Positions 10,655 through 19,659 are shown, counted from the first letter of the stretch. The stretch is 64,000 nucleotides of DNA from an uncultured Pseudodesulfovibrio sp. (GCF_963662885.1 NZ_OY760055.1:568001-632000), one strand, 5' to 3'. The notes: a model not told the origin generated them from the letters alone. Numbers and translations are program-made.

Positions 10655-11593
10655 TTATACGAACAGTACGGACACGGAGGATTCCGTGTGCACGTTGTTG
10701 ATGGCTTTGGCCAGCAGCGAGGCTACGGAGCGGACCTTGAGCTTGCTGCACTGGTCCTGCTTGTCGCCCAGCGGGATGGTGTCGGTGACGATCACCTCGG
10801 AGAAGGCGGACTCCTCCAGACGCTGGCAGGCCGGGCCGGACAGCACCGGGTGCGTGGCGCAGGCCATGACGTCCTTGGCACCGTTCTCCATGATCACGTT
10901 GGCCGCTGCGCACATGGTGCCCGCGGTGTCGATCATGTCGTCGATGACCACGGCGACCCTGTCCTTGACGTCGCCGATGATGTGCATCGCCTTGGCCTGG
11001 TTTGGGGCGTCGCGGCGCTTGTCCACGATGGCCAGGGTGGCGCCGAGGCGCTTGGCGTAGGCACGGGCCCGTTCCACGCCGCCCGCGTCCGGGGAGATGA
11101 TGACGAAGTCGTCGTCCCGGTCGCGCAGCTGCTCAATGAGCACGGGCGCGGCGAAAAGGTTGTCGACCGGACAGTTGAAGAAGCCCTGGATCTGACCGGC
11201 GTGCAGGTCGATGGTCACCAGCCGCTGCATGCCCGCGGTGGACAGCAGGTCGGCCACGAGCTTGGCGGAGATGGGCGCGCGGGGAACGACCTTGCGGTCC
11301 TGGCGCGCGTAGCCGAAGTACGGAACCACGGCGGTCACGCGGGATGCGCTGGCGCGTTTGAGCGCGTCGAGCATCAGGCACAGCTCCATGAGGTGGAAGT
11401 TGACCGGGGAACACGTGGGCTGAACGACAAAGACATCGTCGCCCCGGACGTTCTCACCGATCTCGATGCGGATTTCGCCGTCGGAAAACCGTTCCCGCAG
11501 AACCGGGGAGGCTTTGGTGCCGAGATGCTCGCAAATGGCTTCGGCCAGTTTCGGACTGGATGATCCGCTGATGATCTTCAATTCGCCGTGCAT
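10655..11593 (-). CDS. prs: Ribose-phosphate pyrophosphokinase
   Basis: Makes PRPP from ribose 5-phosphate and ATP, feeding purine, pyrimidine, histidine and tryptophan synthesis. Motifs seen are RFSDGEIRIEIGENVRG, GYARQDRK, the TIDLHAGQIQGFF loop and the PRPP-binding signature VVIDDMIDTAGT. The length of 312 residues is normal. It lies just after tRNA-Gln (33 bases) on the same strand. Confidence 0.98.
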   Translation of the reverse strand: MHGELKIISGSSSPKLAEAICEHLGTKASPVLRERFSDGEIRIEIGENVRGDDVFVVQPTCSPVNFHLMELCLMLDALKRASASRVTAVVPYFGYARQDRKVVPRAPISAKLVADLLSTAGMQRLVTIDLHAGQIQGFFNCPVDNLFAAPVLIEQLRDRDDDFVIISPDAGGVERARAYAKRLGATLAIVDKRRDAPNQAKAMHIIGDVKDRVAVVIDDMIDTAGTMCAAANVIMENGAKDVMACATHPVLSGPACQRLEESAFSEVIVTDTIPLGDKQDQCSKLKVRSVASLLAKAINNVHTESSVSVLFV

Positions 11594-11626
11594 GAGACTA
11601 CCCTCTGTGCGATCGTTTTTAAATTT

Positions 11627-11701
11627 TGGCTGGGGCGGGAGGACTCGAACCCCCGAATGTCAGGACCAAAACCTGATGTCTTACCACTTGACGACGCCCC
11701 A
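11627..11701 (-). tRNA. tRNA-Gln (anticodon TTG), CCA encoded
   Basis: On the minus strand the acceptor TGGGGCG pairs with CGCCCCA, followed by discriminator G and an encoded CCA. The D arm, the anticodon stem TCAGG/CCTGA around TTTTGGT (anticodon TTG) and a T arm with GGTTCGAGTCC are all present. U1-A72 pairing is typical of tRNA-Gln. It is located just upstream of prs. Confidence 0.97.
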
Positions 11702-11704
11702 GCA

Positions 11705-11829
11705 AAAAAATGTCGATAAGCGGCCGATCGCTTCGTTGCTGCGCGGAAATCAGACCCTTGCGTATTAAGATACGCGGCGGTCCTGATTTCCGCTTGCGCC
11801 TCGCGCTCGACCACTTCTCGACATTTTTT
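11705..11829. repeat. Long imperfect palindrome, copy 1 (about 125 bp)
   Basis: Nearly the whole stretch is self-complementary around GCGTAT-TAAG-ATACGC (11760-11775). Matching blocks outward are GCGGAAATCAG with CTGATTTCCGC, and AATGTCGA with TCGACATT at the ends. A run of T follows the hairpin in both directions. It lies between ispE and tRNA-Gln. The core is shared with the element at 29181-29299. The remaining 200 bases to ispE (11830-12032) show no gene or clear signal. Confidence 0.85.
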
Positions 11830-12032
11830 GCCCTTGCTCCGTGTGGGGAGCGCCGTCTCGTTTGCATGCGGTGCATGCAACCTTGTCGGCTGGGGCGTCG
11901 GTAAGCGGCTAGCGCTAGCGTAGACCGTTCGATCTGGCCCTTGCGGGTGTCGCTGTTTGAGGTGGCTCCCGGCGCTTCATGCGGCGGGGGCGGCGACGTC
12001 GAGTTGGTCCGGCCCTTATCCGGTTTCGTACC

Positions 12033-12899
12033 CTAGGGGCAGTCCACCTGGAAAATTTCAATTCCCTTTTTTTCGAGAGCCTGGGCTGCGGACGTGGCAG
12101 AACCCCTGTCCCGATAAATGCCGAACAGGGAGGCTCCGGAGCCGCTCATTGCGGCGTGTTCGGCCCCGTGGCTGAGGAGTGTCTGCTTTATATCCCTGAG
12201 GGATGGGTGCTCCTCGAAGACAATCGGCTCAAAGTCGTTCGTCATCTCCCGGGGCGAAACGGGAGAAGGATTCTTAGTATCCCCTATGTCGGATGTCAAG
12301 GATTCATGGGGGGCGGCCATGGCGTATTTTTTATCCCACGCACGAAAGGCCCAGGCCGTGTCCACATGGATGGCCGGGCAGGCCAGGACCAGGGTCGCGC
12401 CGGACAGGTCCACTTCGGCAGGAGTCAGCATCTCGCCGATGCCGCCAGCCCAGGCCGGGCCGTCCAGAAGGAAGAAGGGCACGTCCGCGCCGAGCTTTGC
12501 CGCCAATTCGATGAGAGCCTGGAGGGGCAGTCCCTTGTCTCCGGCTTCGTCGTTGAGCCACTTGAGCAGCGCCGCGGCATCGGAGCTGCCGCCACCCAGC
12601 CCGCCTCCCATGGGGATGCGTTTGGTCAGCGCCACGAAAATGCCGGGCTTGAAGCCGGTGGCCGCACCAAAGGCCTTCCACGCCTTGTACAGCAGGTTGG
12701 AGGTGGTCTCCAACTCCGGGCGTTCGGCGCAACGGATGTAGAAGTCGTCGTCCGGGCCGGGCATGACGTCAATGAGGTCGCATGGCATGGCGACCGGATA
12801 GAAAAGAGTGCGCAGTTCGTGGTAGCCGTCGTCCCGCAGGCCGAGGATTTCAAGGTGCAGGTTTATCTTGGCCGGGGCGATGAGAGTGGCTGCTTGCAT
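12033..12899 (-). CDS. ispE: 4-diphosphocytidyl-2-C-methyl-D-erythritol kinase
   Basis: The GHMP-family kinase of the MEP isoprenoid pathway, phosphorylating CDP-ME. The N-terminus LIAPAKINLHLEILGLRDDGYHEL and the ATP loop PMGGGLGGGSSDAAALL (about residues 95-111) are diagnostic. A C-terminal GHMP motif MSGSGASLFGIY is present. At 288 residues the length is normal. It lies directly downstream of the DegP gene but beyond a strong terminator, so it probably has its own promoter or depends on readthrough. Confidence 0.96.
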   Translation of the reverse strand: MQAATLIAPAKINLHLEILGLRDDGYHELRTLFYPVAMPCDLIDVMPGPDDDFYIRCAERPELETTSNLLYKAWKAFGAATGFKPGIFVALTKRIPMGGGLGGGSSDAAALLKWLNDEAGDKGLPLQALIELAAKLGADVPFFLLDGPAWAGGIGEMLTPAEVDLSGATLVLACPAIHVDTAWAFRAWDKKYAMAAPHESLTSDIGDTKNPSPVSPREMTNDFEPIVFEEHPSLRDIKQTLLSHGAEHAAMSGSGASLFGIYRDRGSATSAAQALEKKGIEIFQVDCP

Positions 12900-12905
12900 G
12901 GATAT

Positions 12906-12934
12906 AAAAAAAGGGGGCTCCCTGAGGAGCCCCC
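12906..12934 (-). terminator. Rho-independent terminator downstream of the DegP gene
   Basis: A 9-bp stem GGGGGCTCC / GGAGCCCCC with a CTGA loop (12913-12934). On the minus strand it is followed by seven T residues. The ispE start lies only about 6 bases further on. Confidence 0.93.
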
Positions 12935-12949
12935 GGTTTGGTCTATTGG

Positions 12950-14368
12950 TTATTTGTTGTCCAGGGGAAGGGCCACAAAGCTGTTGCGTCCCTGACGCTT
13001 GACCAGGAGCATGACCGCGCCGCGCTTTTCAGCGCTCTTGATTACGGCGTTCAGGTCGTCCACGGAGTTCACGTCCTTCTGGTTGGCCTGAAGGATCACG
13101 TCGCCCTGGCGAATACCTTCCTCACCGGCGGGGGCGTTGGGGTCGACTTCGACCACGAGCAGTCCCTGGGGCTTGTCCAGACCCAGAGCCTGGGCTTCCT
13201 GATCGCTGATCGGCTTGAGGGCCATGCCGAGCACGGTGGACGCCTCACCCGGTTCCTGGTGGCTTGGGCCCATGGCGGCCATGGACTTCTCGTTGCGCTC
13301 GCCCAGAGTGACAGTGCGGGTGACCTTTTCACCGTTGCGCCAGAGCACGAGGTCGGCCGTGTCGCCGGGAGCCAGGCCCGCGATCTTCTTGAGCAGGTCG
13401 TTGTTGTCTTCGACCTTCTGGCCGTTGACCTCAAGGATCACGTCGCCCTGACGGACGCCGCCCTTGTCGGCCGGAGCGTTCTTACCCACGGAAGCGACCA
13501 GCGCGCCGGTGGCTTCAGGCAGGCCCAGAGCCTTGGCCTGGGTCTCGCTGACCTGCTGGATGGTGACGCCGAGCCAGCCGCGTTGAGGCGTCTTGCCCTG
13601 CTTGAGCAGCGCGATGACCTTGGCGGCCTGCGTGGACGGGATGGCGAATCCGATGTTCTCGGCAGCGGCGTTGATGGCCGTATTGATGCCGATGACCTCA
13701 CCGTCCATGTTCAGGAGCGGGCCGCCGGAGTTGCCGGGGTTGATGGACGCGTCGGTCTGCAGGAAGTTGTCAAACGGACCCGCGCCGATGATCCGGTGCT
13801 TGGCGGAGATGATGCCTGCGGTAACGGTGTTGTCCAGGCCGAAGGGGTTGCCGATGGCCAGTACCCATTCGCCGACCTGAAGATCGTCGGAGTCGCCGAA
13901 TTTCAGGGTCGGCAGGGAGTGGTCAGGCTTGATGCGGATAACGGCCAGGTCGGTTTCCTGGTCCGCGCCCACTACCGTGGCAGGGTATTCCTTCTTGTCG
14001 TCCTGGAAGCGCACGGTCACCTTGTCCGCGCCGTTGATGACGTGGTTGTTGGTGACGATGAGCCCGTCGGAAGAGATCACGAAACCGGAACCCTGACCAA
14101 GCATCTTGCGCGGCTGCTGTCCCTGCGGTCCGAAGAACTGGTCGAACCGTTTGAAGAACTCGTGGAACGGATGTCCTTCGGGAACCTGCTGCCGGAATTG
14201 CTCCATGCTCGGTCCTTTGGTGGTTTTTTCCGTGGAAATGAAGGCCACGGCTTTGCCGGCCTTGGCGGCCAGCTCCGTGAACACGGGCAGGTCGCGAGCC
14301 TGTGCAATAACCGGCACAGACAGTACAAGGGACAGGACTAAAATGAGTACATTAACCTTACGATTCAT
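12950..14368 (-). CDS. Periplasmic serine protease DegP/HtrA family (Do)
   Basis: Envelope quality-control protease and chaperone. The start at 14368 (MNRKVNVLILVLSLVLSV) follows a perfect GGAGG ribosome site and gives a cleavable signal peptide ending near AQA. The trypsin-like domain shows the catalytic triad: His in IVTNNHVI, Asp in ETDLAVIRI, Ser in NPGNSGGPLL. Two PDZ domains follow (RGWLGVTIQQV onward, and a second beginning near GMALKPISDQEAQALGL). The total of 472 residues is normal. It stands as a single gene ending at a strong terminator. Confidence 0.96.
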   Translation of the reverse strand: MNRKVNVLILVLSLVLSVPVIAQARDLPVFTELAAKAGKAVAFISTEKTTKGPSMEQFRQQVPEGHPFHEFFKRFDQFFGPQGQQPRKMLGQGSGFVISSDGLIVTNNHVINGADKVTVRFQDDKKEYPATVVGADQETDLAVIRIKPDHSLPTLKFGDSDDLQVGEWVLAIGNPFGLDNTVTAGIISAKHRIIGAGPFDNFLQTDASINPGNSGGPLLNMDGEVIGINTAINAAAENIGFAIPSTQAAKVIALLKQGKTPQRGWLGVTIQQVSETQAKALGLPEATGALVASVGKNAPADKGGVRQGDVILEVNGQKVEDNNDLLKKIAGLAPGDTADLVLWRNGEKVTRTVTLGERNEKSMAAMGPSHQEPGEASTVLGMALKPISDQEAQALGLDKPQGLLVVEVDPNAPAGEEGIRQGDVILQANQKDVNSVDDLNAVIKSAEKRGAVMLLVKRQGRNSFVALPLDNK

Positions 14369-14612
14369 ATTTGCCTCCAAACAGGATGCGGAAAACAGGA
14401 TGGCGGCTCACACCGCCTCTCCCGTATATAGCCCTTTTTTTTTCATTGTAAATAGTGTGCTCGAATTTGCACACGCATTTCAGGCTGAAAGGTCCGCTCG
14501 CAACCCTCGGGGCGCGGGCCAAACGTGGGCATCAGGTCTTCAGACGTGACGAAAGACTTGCCTTTTCACCCGCCATTGGCTAGGAACGATTCCCCGGCAA
14601 TTGCCGGAACGT

Positions 14613-14689
14613 GCCCCCATAGCTCAGGTGGATAGAGCACAGGATTCCTAATCCTGGTGCCGCGTGTTCGAATCGCGCTGGGGGCACCA
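14613..14689 (+). tRNA. tRNA-Arg (anticodon CCT), CCA encoded
   Basis: The acceptor GCCCCCA pairs with TGGGGGC; discriminator A and an encoded CCA follow. Anticodon stem AGGAT/ATCCT around TCCTA gives anticodon CCT. A D arm (AGCTCAGGTGGATAGAGC) and a T arm containing GTTCGAATC are present. This is the only plus-strand gene between ispE and the prepilin peptidase. No attachment-site duplicate was seen nearby. Confidence 0.95.
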
Positions 14690-14695
14690 CAATGA

Positions 14696-14735
14696 CGAAA
14701 AACCCGCTTTGCTCGCAAGGCGGGTTTTTCGTTTT
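14696..14735. terminator. Bidirectional terminator after tRNA-Arg
   Basis: Stem GAAAAACCCGC / GCGGGTTTTTC with an inner TTTGC/GCAAG extension. Runs of T follow on the plus strand and runs of A precede it, so it can end tRNA-Arg transcripts and also transcripts from the opposing 14781-15503 gene. Confidence 0.88.
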
Positions 14736-14780
14736 GCAAACTCCACAGTCCTGCCATGAGGCGGATTCTGTGATTCTTTG

Positions 14781-15503
14781 TCAGTCTTTGGGGCCGGTGT
14801 TCGCCAGGAGCGTGTGGTTGAGGTTGGCAAAACTTCCCTGAACCGGGTGCAACGGGAACTGGTTTTTGGCCAGGAAGTATATCCTCCAGCCCGTTGACTC
14901 GGGGTTGGTGGCGGATCTGTGCGCGTCACCGCGCTCGGTGACGATGACGTCGGCTTTGTTGAACAGTGCGTAATACGCTTGTCCGAGCGTTGTTTCGTCA
15001 TTTCCGTCCACGAGCAGGAACGGCTTGAAGGGGTCGCTCTCGTTTTTCAGACGCGTCCGGATGGCGCTCGTGTCGGCCTTGTACTGGTTGTTGGCGTAGT
15101 CCAGCTGAAATATCTCATAGGATACCCACGTCTTCTTGCTGTCATCGTAGGTGAAGGTCTCGACAAAGACCTTGCCCAGAGACCGCAGGTCCGCATTCAC
15201 CGTCAGGCAGCTCGCCGGTCTGCTCACGGAGAATATCGCGCTTTCGGCGTTTCCTCCGGGGGCTGAGGTCGCTTTTGCGCCCCGTATAAGAAAGATGAAA
15301 TAGAACGTGATGACGACCGAGAACCCGAACCCCGCCCAATTGGCTATCTGGGGTGGGATGACTTTGGCCAGGTCGGGGACCGCCGCGGTCGCCAGCGGCG
15401 ATGTGGCAAGCAGGCAGAGGAACAGGAGTGAAAGGACGTTGAGGTGGAACAGGCTCAATCCCGGCAGCGCGCTTTGGAGAAATTTTTCTATCTGTGACAG
15501 CAT
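14781..15503 (-). CDS. Hypothetical membrane-anchored protein
   Basis: A 240-residue protein that I do not recognise. The N-terminal 75 residues contain two hydrophobic segments (LFHLNVLSLLFLCLLATSPL and FGFSVVITFYFIFLIRG); the remaining 165 residues form a soluble domain with no familiar motif (SCLTVNADLRSLGKVF, FLLVDGNDETTLGQAYYALF). A very good ribosome site (AGGAGG) precedes the ATG, which supports a real gene. It is a single gene beside tRNA-Arg, between a bidirectional terminator and an intergenic region, so it could be a strain-specific insertion next to a tRNA; no integrase is present. Confidence 0.7.
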   Translation of the reverse strand: MLSQIEKFLQSALPGLSLFHLNVLSLLFLCLLATSPLATAAVPDLAKVIPPQIANWAGFGFSVVITFYFIFLIRGAKATSAPGGNAESAIFSVSRPASCLTVNADLRSLGKVFVETFTYDDSKKTWVSYEIFQLDYANNQYKADTSAIRTRLKNESDPFKPFLLVDGNDETTLGQAYYALFNKADVIVTERGDAHRSATNPESTGWRIYFLAKNQFPLHPVQGSFANLNHTLLANTGPKD

Positions 15504-15628
15504 ACGGCTCCCTCCTTGGCAACTTGTGGGCCGTTGTTATGTCTTTGGGTACCAGATACCACATTTCAGCGTCGGGAAAAACATTTTCACGAGTGGAGCC
15601 TGATCGCGGCGAAGAGCGCCGGATATGC

Positions 15629-15662
15629 AAGAGGCCCGCTTCTTTCATGAAGCGGGCCTCTT
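15629..15662. terminator. Strong hairpin downstream of the FKBP-methyltransferase fusion gene
   Basis: A perfect 14-bp stem AAGAGGCCCGCTTC / GAAGCGGGCCTCTT (15629-15642 with 15649-15662) begins 10 bases after the stop of the fusion gene. The U-tract is poor, so it may act as a weak terminator or as a 3' stabiliser. Confidence 0.65.
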
Positions 15663-15671
15663 GTCTTCGGA

Positions 15672-16889
15672 TTATTTCTTGTAGGCGTGGATCGCGTGGA
15701 TCGGGTCGCTGAAACCGCGTGTTTCGAGGAAATGGCGATCGTCCTGCGGCCGCCAGTCGTGGCGGATGCTCTCCGATCCCATGGCGCCGGTGAAGCCGGC
15801 TTCTTCCAGAAGCTGGAGCAGGAAACCGGGCCGTTCGAATTCATGCAGTTCGAGCCAGCCGCGCACGGCCTTGGTGGGAAACCAGCGGTCGGACACGCCG
15901 ATCAGGATCACGCCGCCCGGGGCGAGCAGCGAGTGCGCGCTTTGCAACACGGCCAGAGGATCGGTCAGATATTCCACGGACAAGCTTAGGGTCACCGCAT
16001 CGAACGGCCCCTGAACCGGGATCGCCGGGTCGATGTTCAAGTCGTGGACCACGTGCTGGGCCAGAGCGGGGTTGTTGGTCATCTCCTCGCCGTTCATGCC
16101 CAGACCGGTGACGCGCAGATCAAGGTCGTCAGGCAGATGCGACTGGACGCTGCTCATCAGGTCCAGAACGGCCATTCCCGGCCGTAGATGGCGGGCATAC
16201 ATGGCGCTCAGATTTTCGCTCGCGCGGGCGTCCACGTGGCCGGTGATGCGGGGGGCGGCGTAAAAACGCGCGTCGTCGTCATCCGGGCGGTGCAGGAAGC
16301 TTTCGGCGAGGAAAACGGTGGGGCCGGCCTCGAGCCGGGCCTGCATGCCGGGGCCGTTGTCACATAGCTCCTCGCCCCAGTGGGACAGGAGCCCGCCTGT
16401 ATCCGCGACCTTGTCCTGCACGGTCTGGAGCGTGGCGGTCAGTGTCAGTGGACGACCGGCAAGCGGGTGGTTGCGGTCCAGCGTCATGGTCCGTCCTTCC
16501 AGCGCCGTGATTCGTGCCGGGGTCATGGTGCCGGGGTAGACTCCGGCAATGCCTGAGAACAGGCCTTGGGGGTAAAACCGTCCGACACGCGGGAGGACAG
16601 GGTGTCCGCCGATCATCGGGCCGTTGAACCGGCGGGTGTCCATGGTGCCGACCAGTGAGTCATGGCGGGGCGGAATCAGCTCGCCGGGCGCATAGTCCAG
16701 CCTGACGGTCTCGCCTTCGGCCTTGCCTTCCAGAAGGTCTCTCAGGCGCGGCGGAAAGATGTCGCGCCAGACATTCATCCTGCGGGCCACGATCCGGTCG
16801 GTGAAAGTCCGGGTTCCGTCGCGCCAGTCGAGGGCCAGTTCCATTATCGCCAGTGAGTTGTTTCCGAAACGAGTCAATTCATCCTTCAA
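15672..16889 (-). CDS. Fusion of SlyD/FKBP-like domain and SAM-dependent methyltransferase
   Basis: A 405-residue cytoplasmic protein. The first 165 residues resemble SlyD-type FKBP prolyl isomerases: WRDIFPPRLRDLLEGKAEGE, then LDRNHPLAGRPLTLTATL, which matches the family's DGNHPLAG-type motif. The remaining part (from about 200) is a class I methyltransferase: HLRPGMAVLDLMSS as the SAM-binding loop, PFDAVTLSLSVEYL, and GGVILIGVSDRWFP. I infer a fold-helper domain that recruits a substrate for methylation; the target is unknown. It is preceded at 107 bases by a PAS kinase gene on the same strand. Confidence 0.72.
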   Translation of the reverse strand: MKDELTRFGNNSLAIMELALDWRDGTRTFTDRIVARRMNVWRDIFPPRLRDLLEGKAEGETVRLDYAPGELIPPRHDSLVGTMDTRRFNGPMIGGHPVLPRVGRFYPQGLFSGIAGVYPGTMTPARITALEGRTMTLDRNHPLAGRPLTLTATLQTVQDKVADTGGLLSHWGEELCDNGPGMQARLEAGPTVFLAESFLHRPDDDDARFYAAPRITGHVDARASENLSAMYARHLRPGMAVLDLMSSVQSHLPDDLDLRVTGLGMNGEEMTNNPALAQHVVHDLNIDPAIPVQGPFDAVTLSLSVEYLTDPLAVLQSAHSLLAPGGVILIGVSDRWFPTKAVRGWLELHEFERPGFLLQLLEEAGFTGAMGSESIRHDWRPQDDRHFLETRGFSDPIHAIHAYKK

Positions 16890-16995
16890 TGCTCACTCTG
16901 AATTGAGTTCAAAGGTTGATGGAACGGGACTTGCCGTTCTGAAAGGATAAGTCGCGGAAAGGGGACTGGCAACCGGTGGATTGCCGGGAACCGGA

Positions 16996-19566
16996 TCAGG
17001 GCTCGGGGCAGGTGTTGCCGTCGGACGGGACCGTCGGCAGAGTGAAGGTGAAAACACTGCCCTGGCCCAAGGTGGACTCCACGCGGATGACGCCACCGTA
17101 GTGCTCGACGATCTCCTTGCAGATGGCCAGGCCGAGACCGGTTCCCTGCTCTTCGTTGCGTACGGTGTCCCCAAGGCGGGACTTGTGGAATTTTTCGAAG
17201 ATGTAGCCCAGCTCGTCTTCCGGGATGCCGGAGCCGGTGTCATCGACGGAAACGGTCAGCAGGCCGTCACGCTCGCTCATGGTCACGGTAACCCGGCCCT
17301 GCTTGGTGAACTTGTAGGCGTTGTTGAGCAGGTTGATGAGCAGTTGTTTGATCTTGTCGGGGTCGGCCTGGATGCGGCGGTCGGTCTCGGGCAGAACCGT
17401 GACTAGCTCCACGTTTTTGCAGCCGTTGAAACCGCCGGAGGCCGAAGCCACGGCGTCGCGGATGACCTCGGCCGGGTTGAGAGTGTCGTCGTTCCAACAC
17501 GCCTTGCCCGATTCGATGCGGTTGATGTCCAGAAAATCGTTGATCAGCCGGGTCAGCCTCTCGCCCTCGGTGTCGATTATGCCCAGGTTGCCCTGGATAC
17601 GCGTCCCCTTGGCGGACAGGAGATCCCCCTCTGCCAGGGGCAGGAAGTGGCGGGAGAAGTCCTTGGCGCACAGTTTGGCGAATCCCCGGATGGAAGTCAG
17701 CGGAGTACGCAGTTCGTGGGAAACCGACGAAACCATGGACGACTTGATCTCATCCAGCGTCATCAGCCGCCTGTTGGCCTCCTCGAGTTCGGCCTGGCGG
17801 GCTTCGATCTCGGCAGTGCGCTGTTCGACCTTGTCTTCCAGTTCCTCATTGAGGCGGGTCAGCGCCTCTTCGATGGTTTTGCGTTCGATGGCCATGGCCA
17901 CCTGTTCGGAAACGGCATTCAGGAAGGTGATGGCTTCGTTCGAGTACTGCTTGGGGTTGTGATAGTCCTGCACGGCCATGGCCCCGCAGATGCGGTCGCC
18001 CTGGCGCAGGGGGACGCCCAGCCAGGCGGCAGGGGGGGTGCCGATGACGCCGATCGAGGCCATGCGTTCCTCGACATCGGGGTCGGCCTGGGAGAGAAAC
18101 AGGGGCGCGGCAGTCCGGAAGACCTCAATGGTCAGGCTGCTCTGGGTCGGATCGCTGATGTTGGGAATATCGAAATAATCGTCTTTCTCGTCCTGGAAGT
18201 AGACGAAACGGAGCATGTCCATTTCCTCGTCCAGCATGGCGATGAAGAAGTTTTCGGCCTCGATTACCTCGCCGATGATGGCGTGGATGGTCTGGTACAG
18301 GTCATGAAGGTCGCGGGTCGTGTTGACCGCCGTGGATATGGCGTACAGCGCGTGGGTGGTGCGTTCGTTGAATTTGCGCTGGGTGATGTCCGTGTGCGAC
18401 CCGGAGATTCGGTAGACGTTGCCGTTCTCGTCCCGGCTGCTGCCGCCCCGGCCGAGGATCCAGCGGATGGAGCCATCCTTGTGAATCTGCCGGAATTCCA
18501 CCTGGAACTGCTCGACCTTGCCGTCGATGCACTCCTTGTTGGCGGCCAGAGCCCGCTCCCGGTCGTCCGGGTGTACGCTCCTCAGCCAGGACTCGACGTT
18601 GTTGGGGAACTCCTCCTCGGAGTAACCGAGAATCTCCCGGTAGCGCGGGGAATAGAAACATTCGTCGCTGTCCAGATACCAGTCCCATAGACCGTCGTTG
18701 GCGCCCCGGGCCATGAGCTGATAGCGCTCCTCGCTCTTGCGCAGGGCGCGCAGGGCCTCGTCGCGTTCGGTGACGTCGATGAGGGAGCAAACCCGGTTGT
18801 TCGTGTCCGGAACATTGCGCACGAACAGGTGGATACGTCGGTGCTTGCCGTCGTAGGTCAGAAAATCGAACTCATAGTCCCTGGGCGGGTTGCCGGCCTT
18901 TTTGACGCGGCAATCATGGTACCCGCTCATGCGTTCGCGCTCGGCGGGAGGTACGAAATCCAACCAGCTCATCTTGCCCTCGACCGCCTCGCGCGTGCAG
19001 CCGGAAAGCAGGCAGAACTGGGAGTTGCACCTTCTGATGATCGCATCATCGCTCAGCACGGCCATGGCCGTTCCCGTAGTCTCAAACAGGGTGCGGTAGT
19101 GGCTCTCGCTCTTGCGCAGGGCATCTTCCACCTGCCGGATTTCGGACACGTCGATGACCACACCGCGGATGCCGACGGTCTTCCCGCCTCGTTTGATGAG
19201 CTGGGAGTAGACCTTGATGGGCAGGGCCTTGCCGTCCTTGCGCACGGCCTGGTATTCTTCGTGATCCAAATCCTTGCCGGCGAGAAGTCTGGCGAAATTC
19301 TGCCGGACAAGGTGGACGGAGTCAGGGTGAATGATGTCCGGCAGACTGAGACCGGCACGGATGTCAGCTTCCGTATAACCGAAGTTTTTCAGTGCGTATC
19401 GGTTGGCAAACTGAAAAGAGCCTTCCAGATCCATCTCGAAGATGAACAGCGGAAGTTCATCGGCAACAAAACATCCAGCCTCTGCGCGTACATCGTCAAG
19501 TAGGGCGCGGAGGCGGTCAAGCTCCTCGATGAGTTCCTTCTTGGTCTTGCGTTCGTCGCCGGTCAT
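16996..19566 (-). CDS. Multi-PAS/GAF sensor histidine kinase
   Basis: A cytosolic 856-residue sensor kinase. The start at 19566 (MTGDERKTKKELIEELDRL) follows AGGAGG; the longer frame is upstream read-through. Order: a short coiled-coil, three PAS domains (about residues 45-155, 160-280 and 290-410, each followed by PAC-type sequence such as GIRGVVIDVSEI and RISGSHTDITQRK), a GAF domain (about 425-590), a coiled-coil, HisKA with SSVSHELRTPLTSIRGFAK, and an ATPase domain with INLLNNAYKF, DDTGSGIP and GTGLGLAI. No membrane segment, so it probably senses an internal signal. No cognate regulator is adjacent. Confidence 0.93.
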   Translation of the reverse strand: MTGDERKTKKELIEELDRLRALLDDVRAEAGCFVADELPLFIFEMDLEGSFQFANRYALKNFGYTEADIRAGLSLPDIIHPDSVHLVRQNFARLLAGKDLDHEEYQAVRKDGKALPIKVYSQLIKRGGKTVGIRGVVIDVSEIRQVEDALRKSESHYRTLFETTGTAMAVLSDDAIIRRCNSQFCLLSGCTREAVEGKMSWLDFVPPAERERMSGYHDCRVKKAGNPPRDYEFDFLTYDGKHRRIHLFVRNVPDTNNRVCSLIDVTERDEALRALRKSEERYQLMARGANDGLWDWYLDSDECFYSPRYREILGYSEEEFPNNVESWLRSVHPDDRERALAANKECIDGKVEQFQVEFRQIHKDGSIRWILGRGGSSRDENGNVYRISGSHTDITQRKFNERTTHALYAISTAVNTTRDLHDLYQTIHAIIGEVIEAENFFIAMLDEEMDMLRFVYFQDEKDDYFDIPNISDPTQSSLTIEVFRTAAPLFLSQADPDVEERMASIGVIGTPPAAWLGVPLRQGDRICGAMAVQDYHNPKQYSNEAITFLNAVSEQVAMAIERKTIEEALTRLNEELEDKVEQRTAEIEARQAELEEANRRLMTLDEIKSSMVSSVSHELRTPLTSIRGFAKLCAKDFSRHFLPLAEGDLLSAKGTRIQGNLGIIDTEGERLTRLINDFLDINRIESGKACWNDDTLNPAEVIRDAVASASGGFNGCKNVELVTVLPETDRRIQADPDKIKQLLINLLNNAYKFTKQGRVTVTMSERDGLLTVSVDDTGSGIPEDELGYIFEKFHKSRLGDTVRNEEQGTGLGLAICKEIVEHYGGVIRVESTLGQGSVFTFTLPTVPSDGNTCPEP

Positions 19567-19659
19567 GCATCCTCCTGCGGGCTCGCCCAAAGTAGCGGGG
19601 AGCCAAAAAAGAAGCAATGAAAAACGCCGTGAAGCCCATAAAAGGGGTGTCGGGACCGG

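Noticed and set aside
9007..10701. 564-codon open frame on the plus strand
   Set aside because: Antisense shadow of carD, pth and rplY with no family motif; GC-rich codon bias on the opposite strand keeps it open.
15601..15671. Possible CRISPR-like or inverted repeat
   Set aside because: A single hairpin at a gene end with no spacer-repeat series; no CRISPR array is present in the window.
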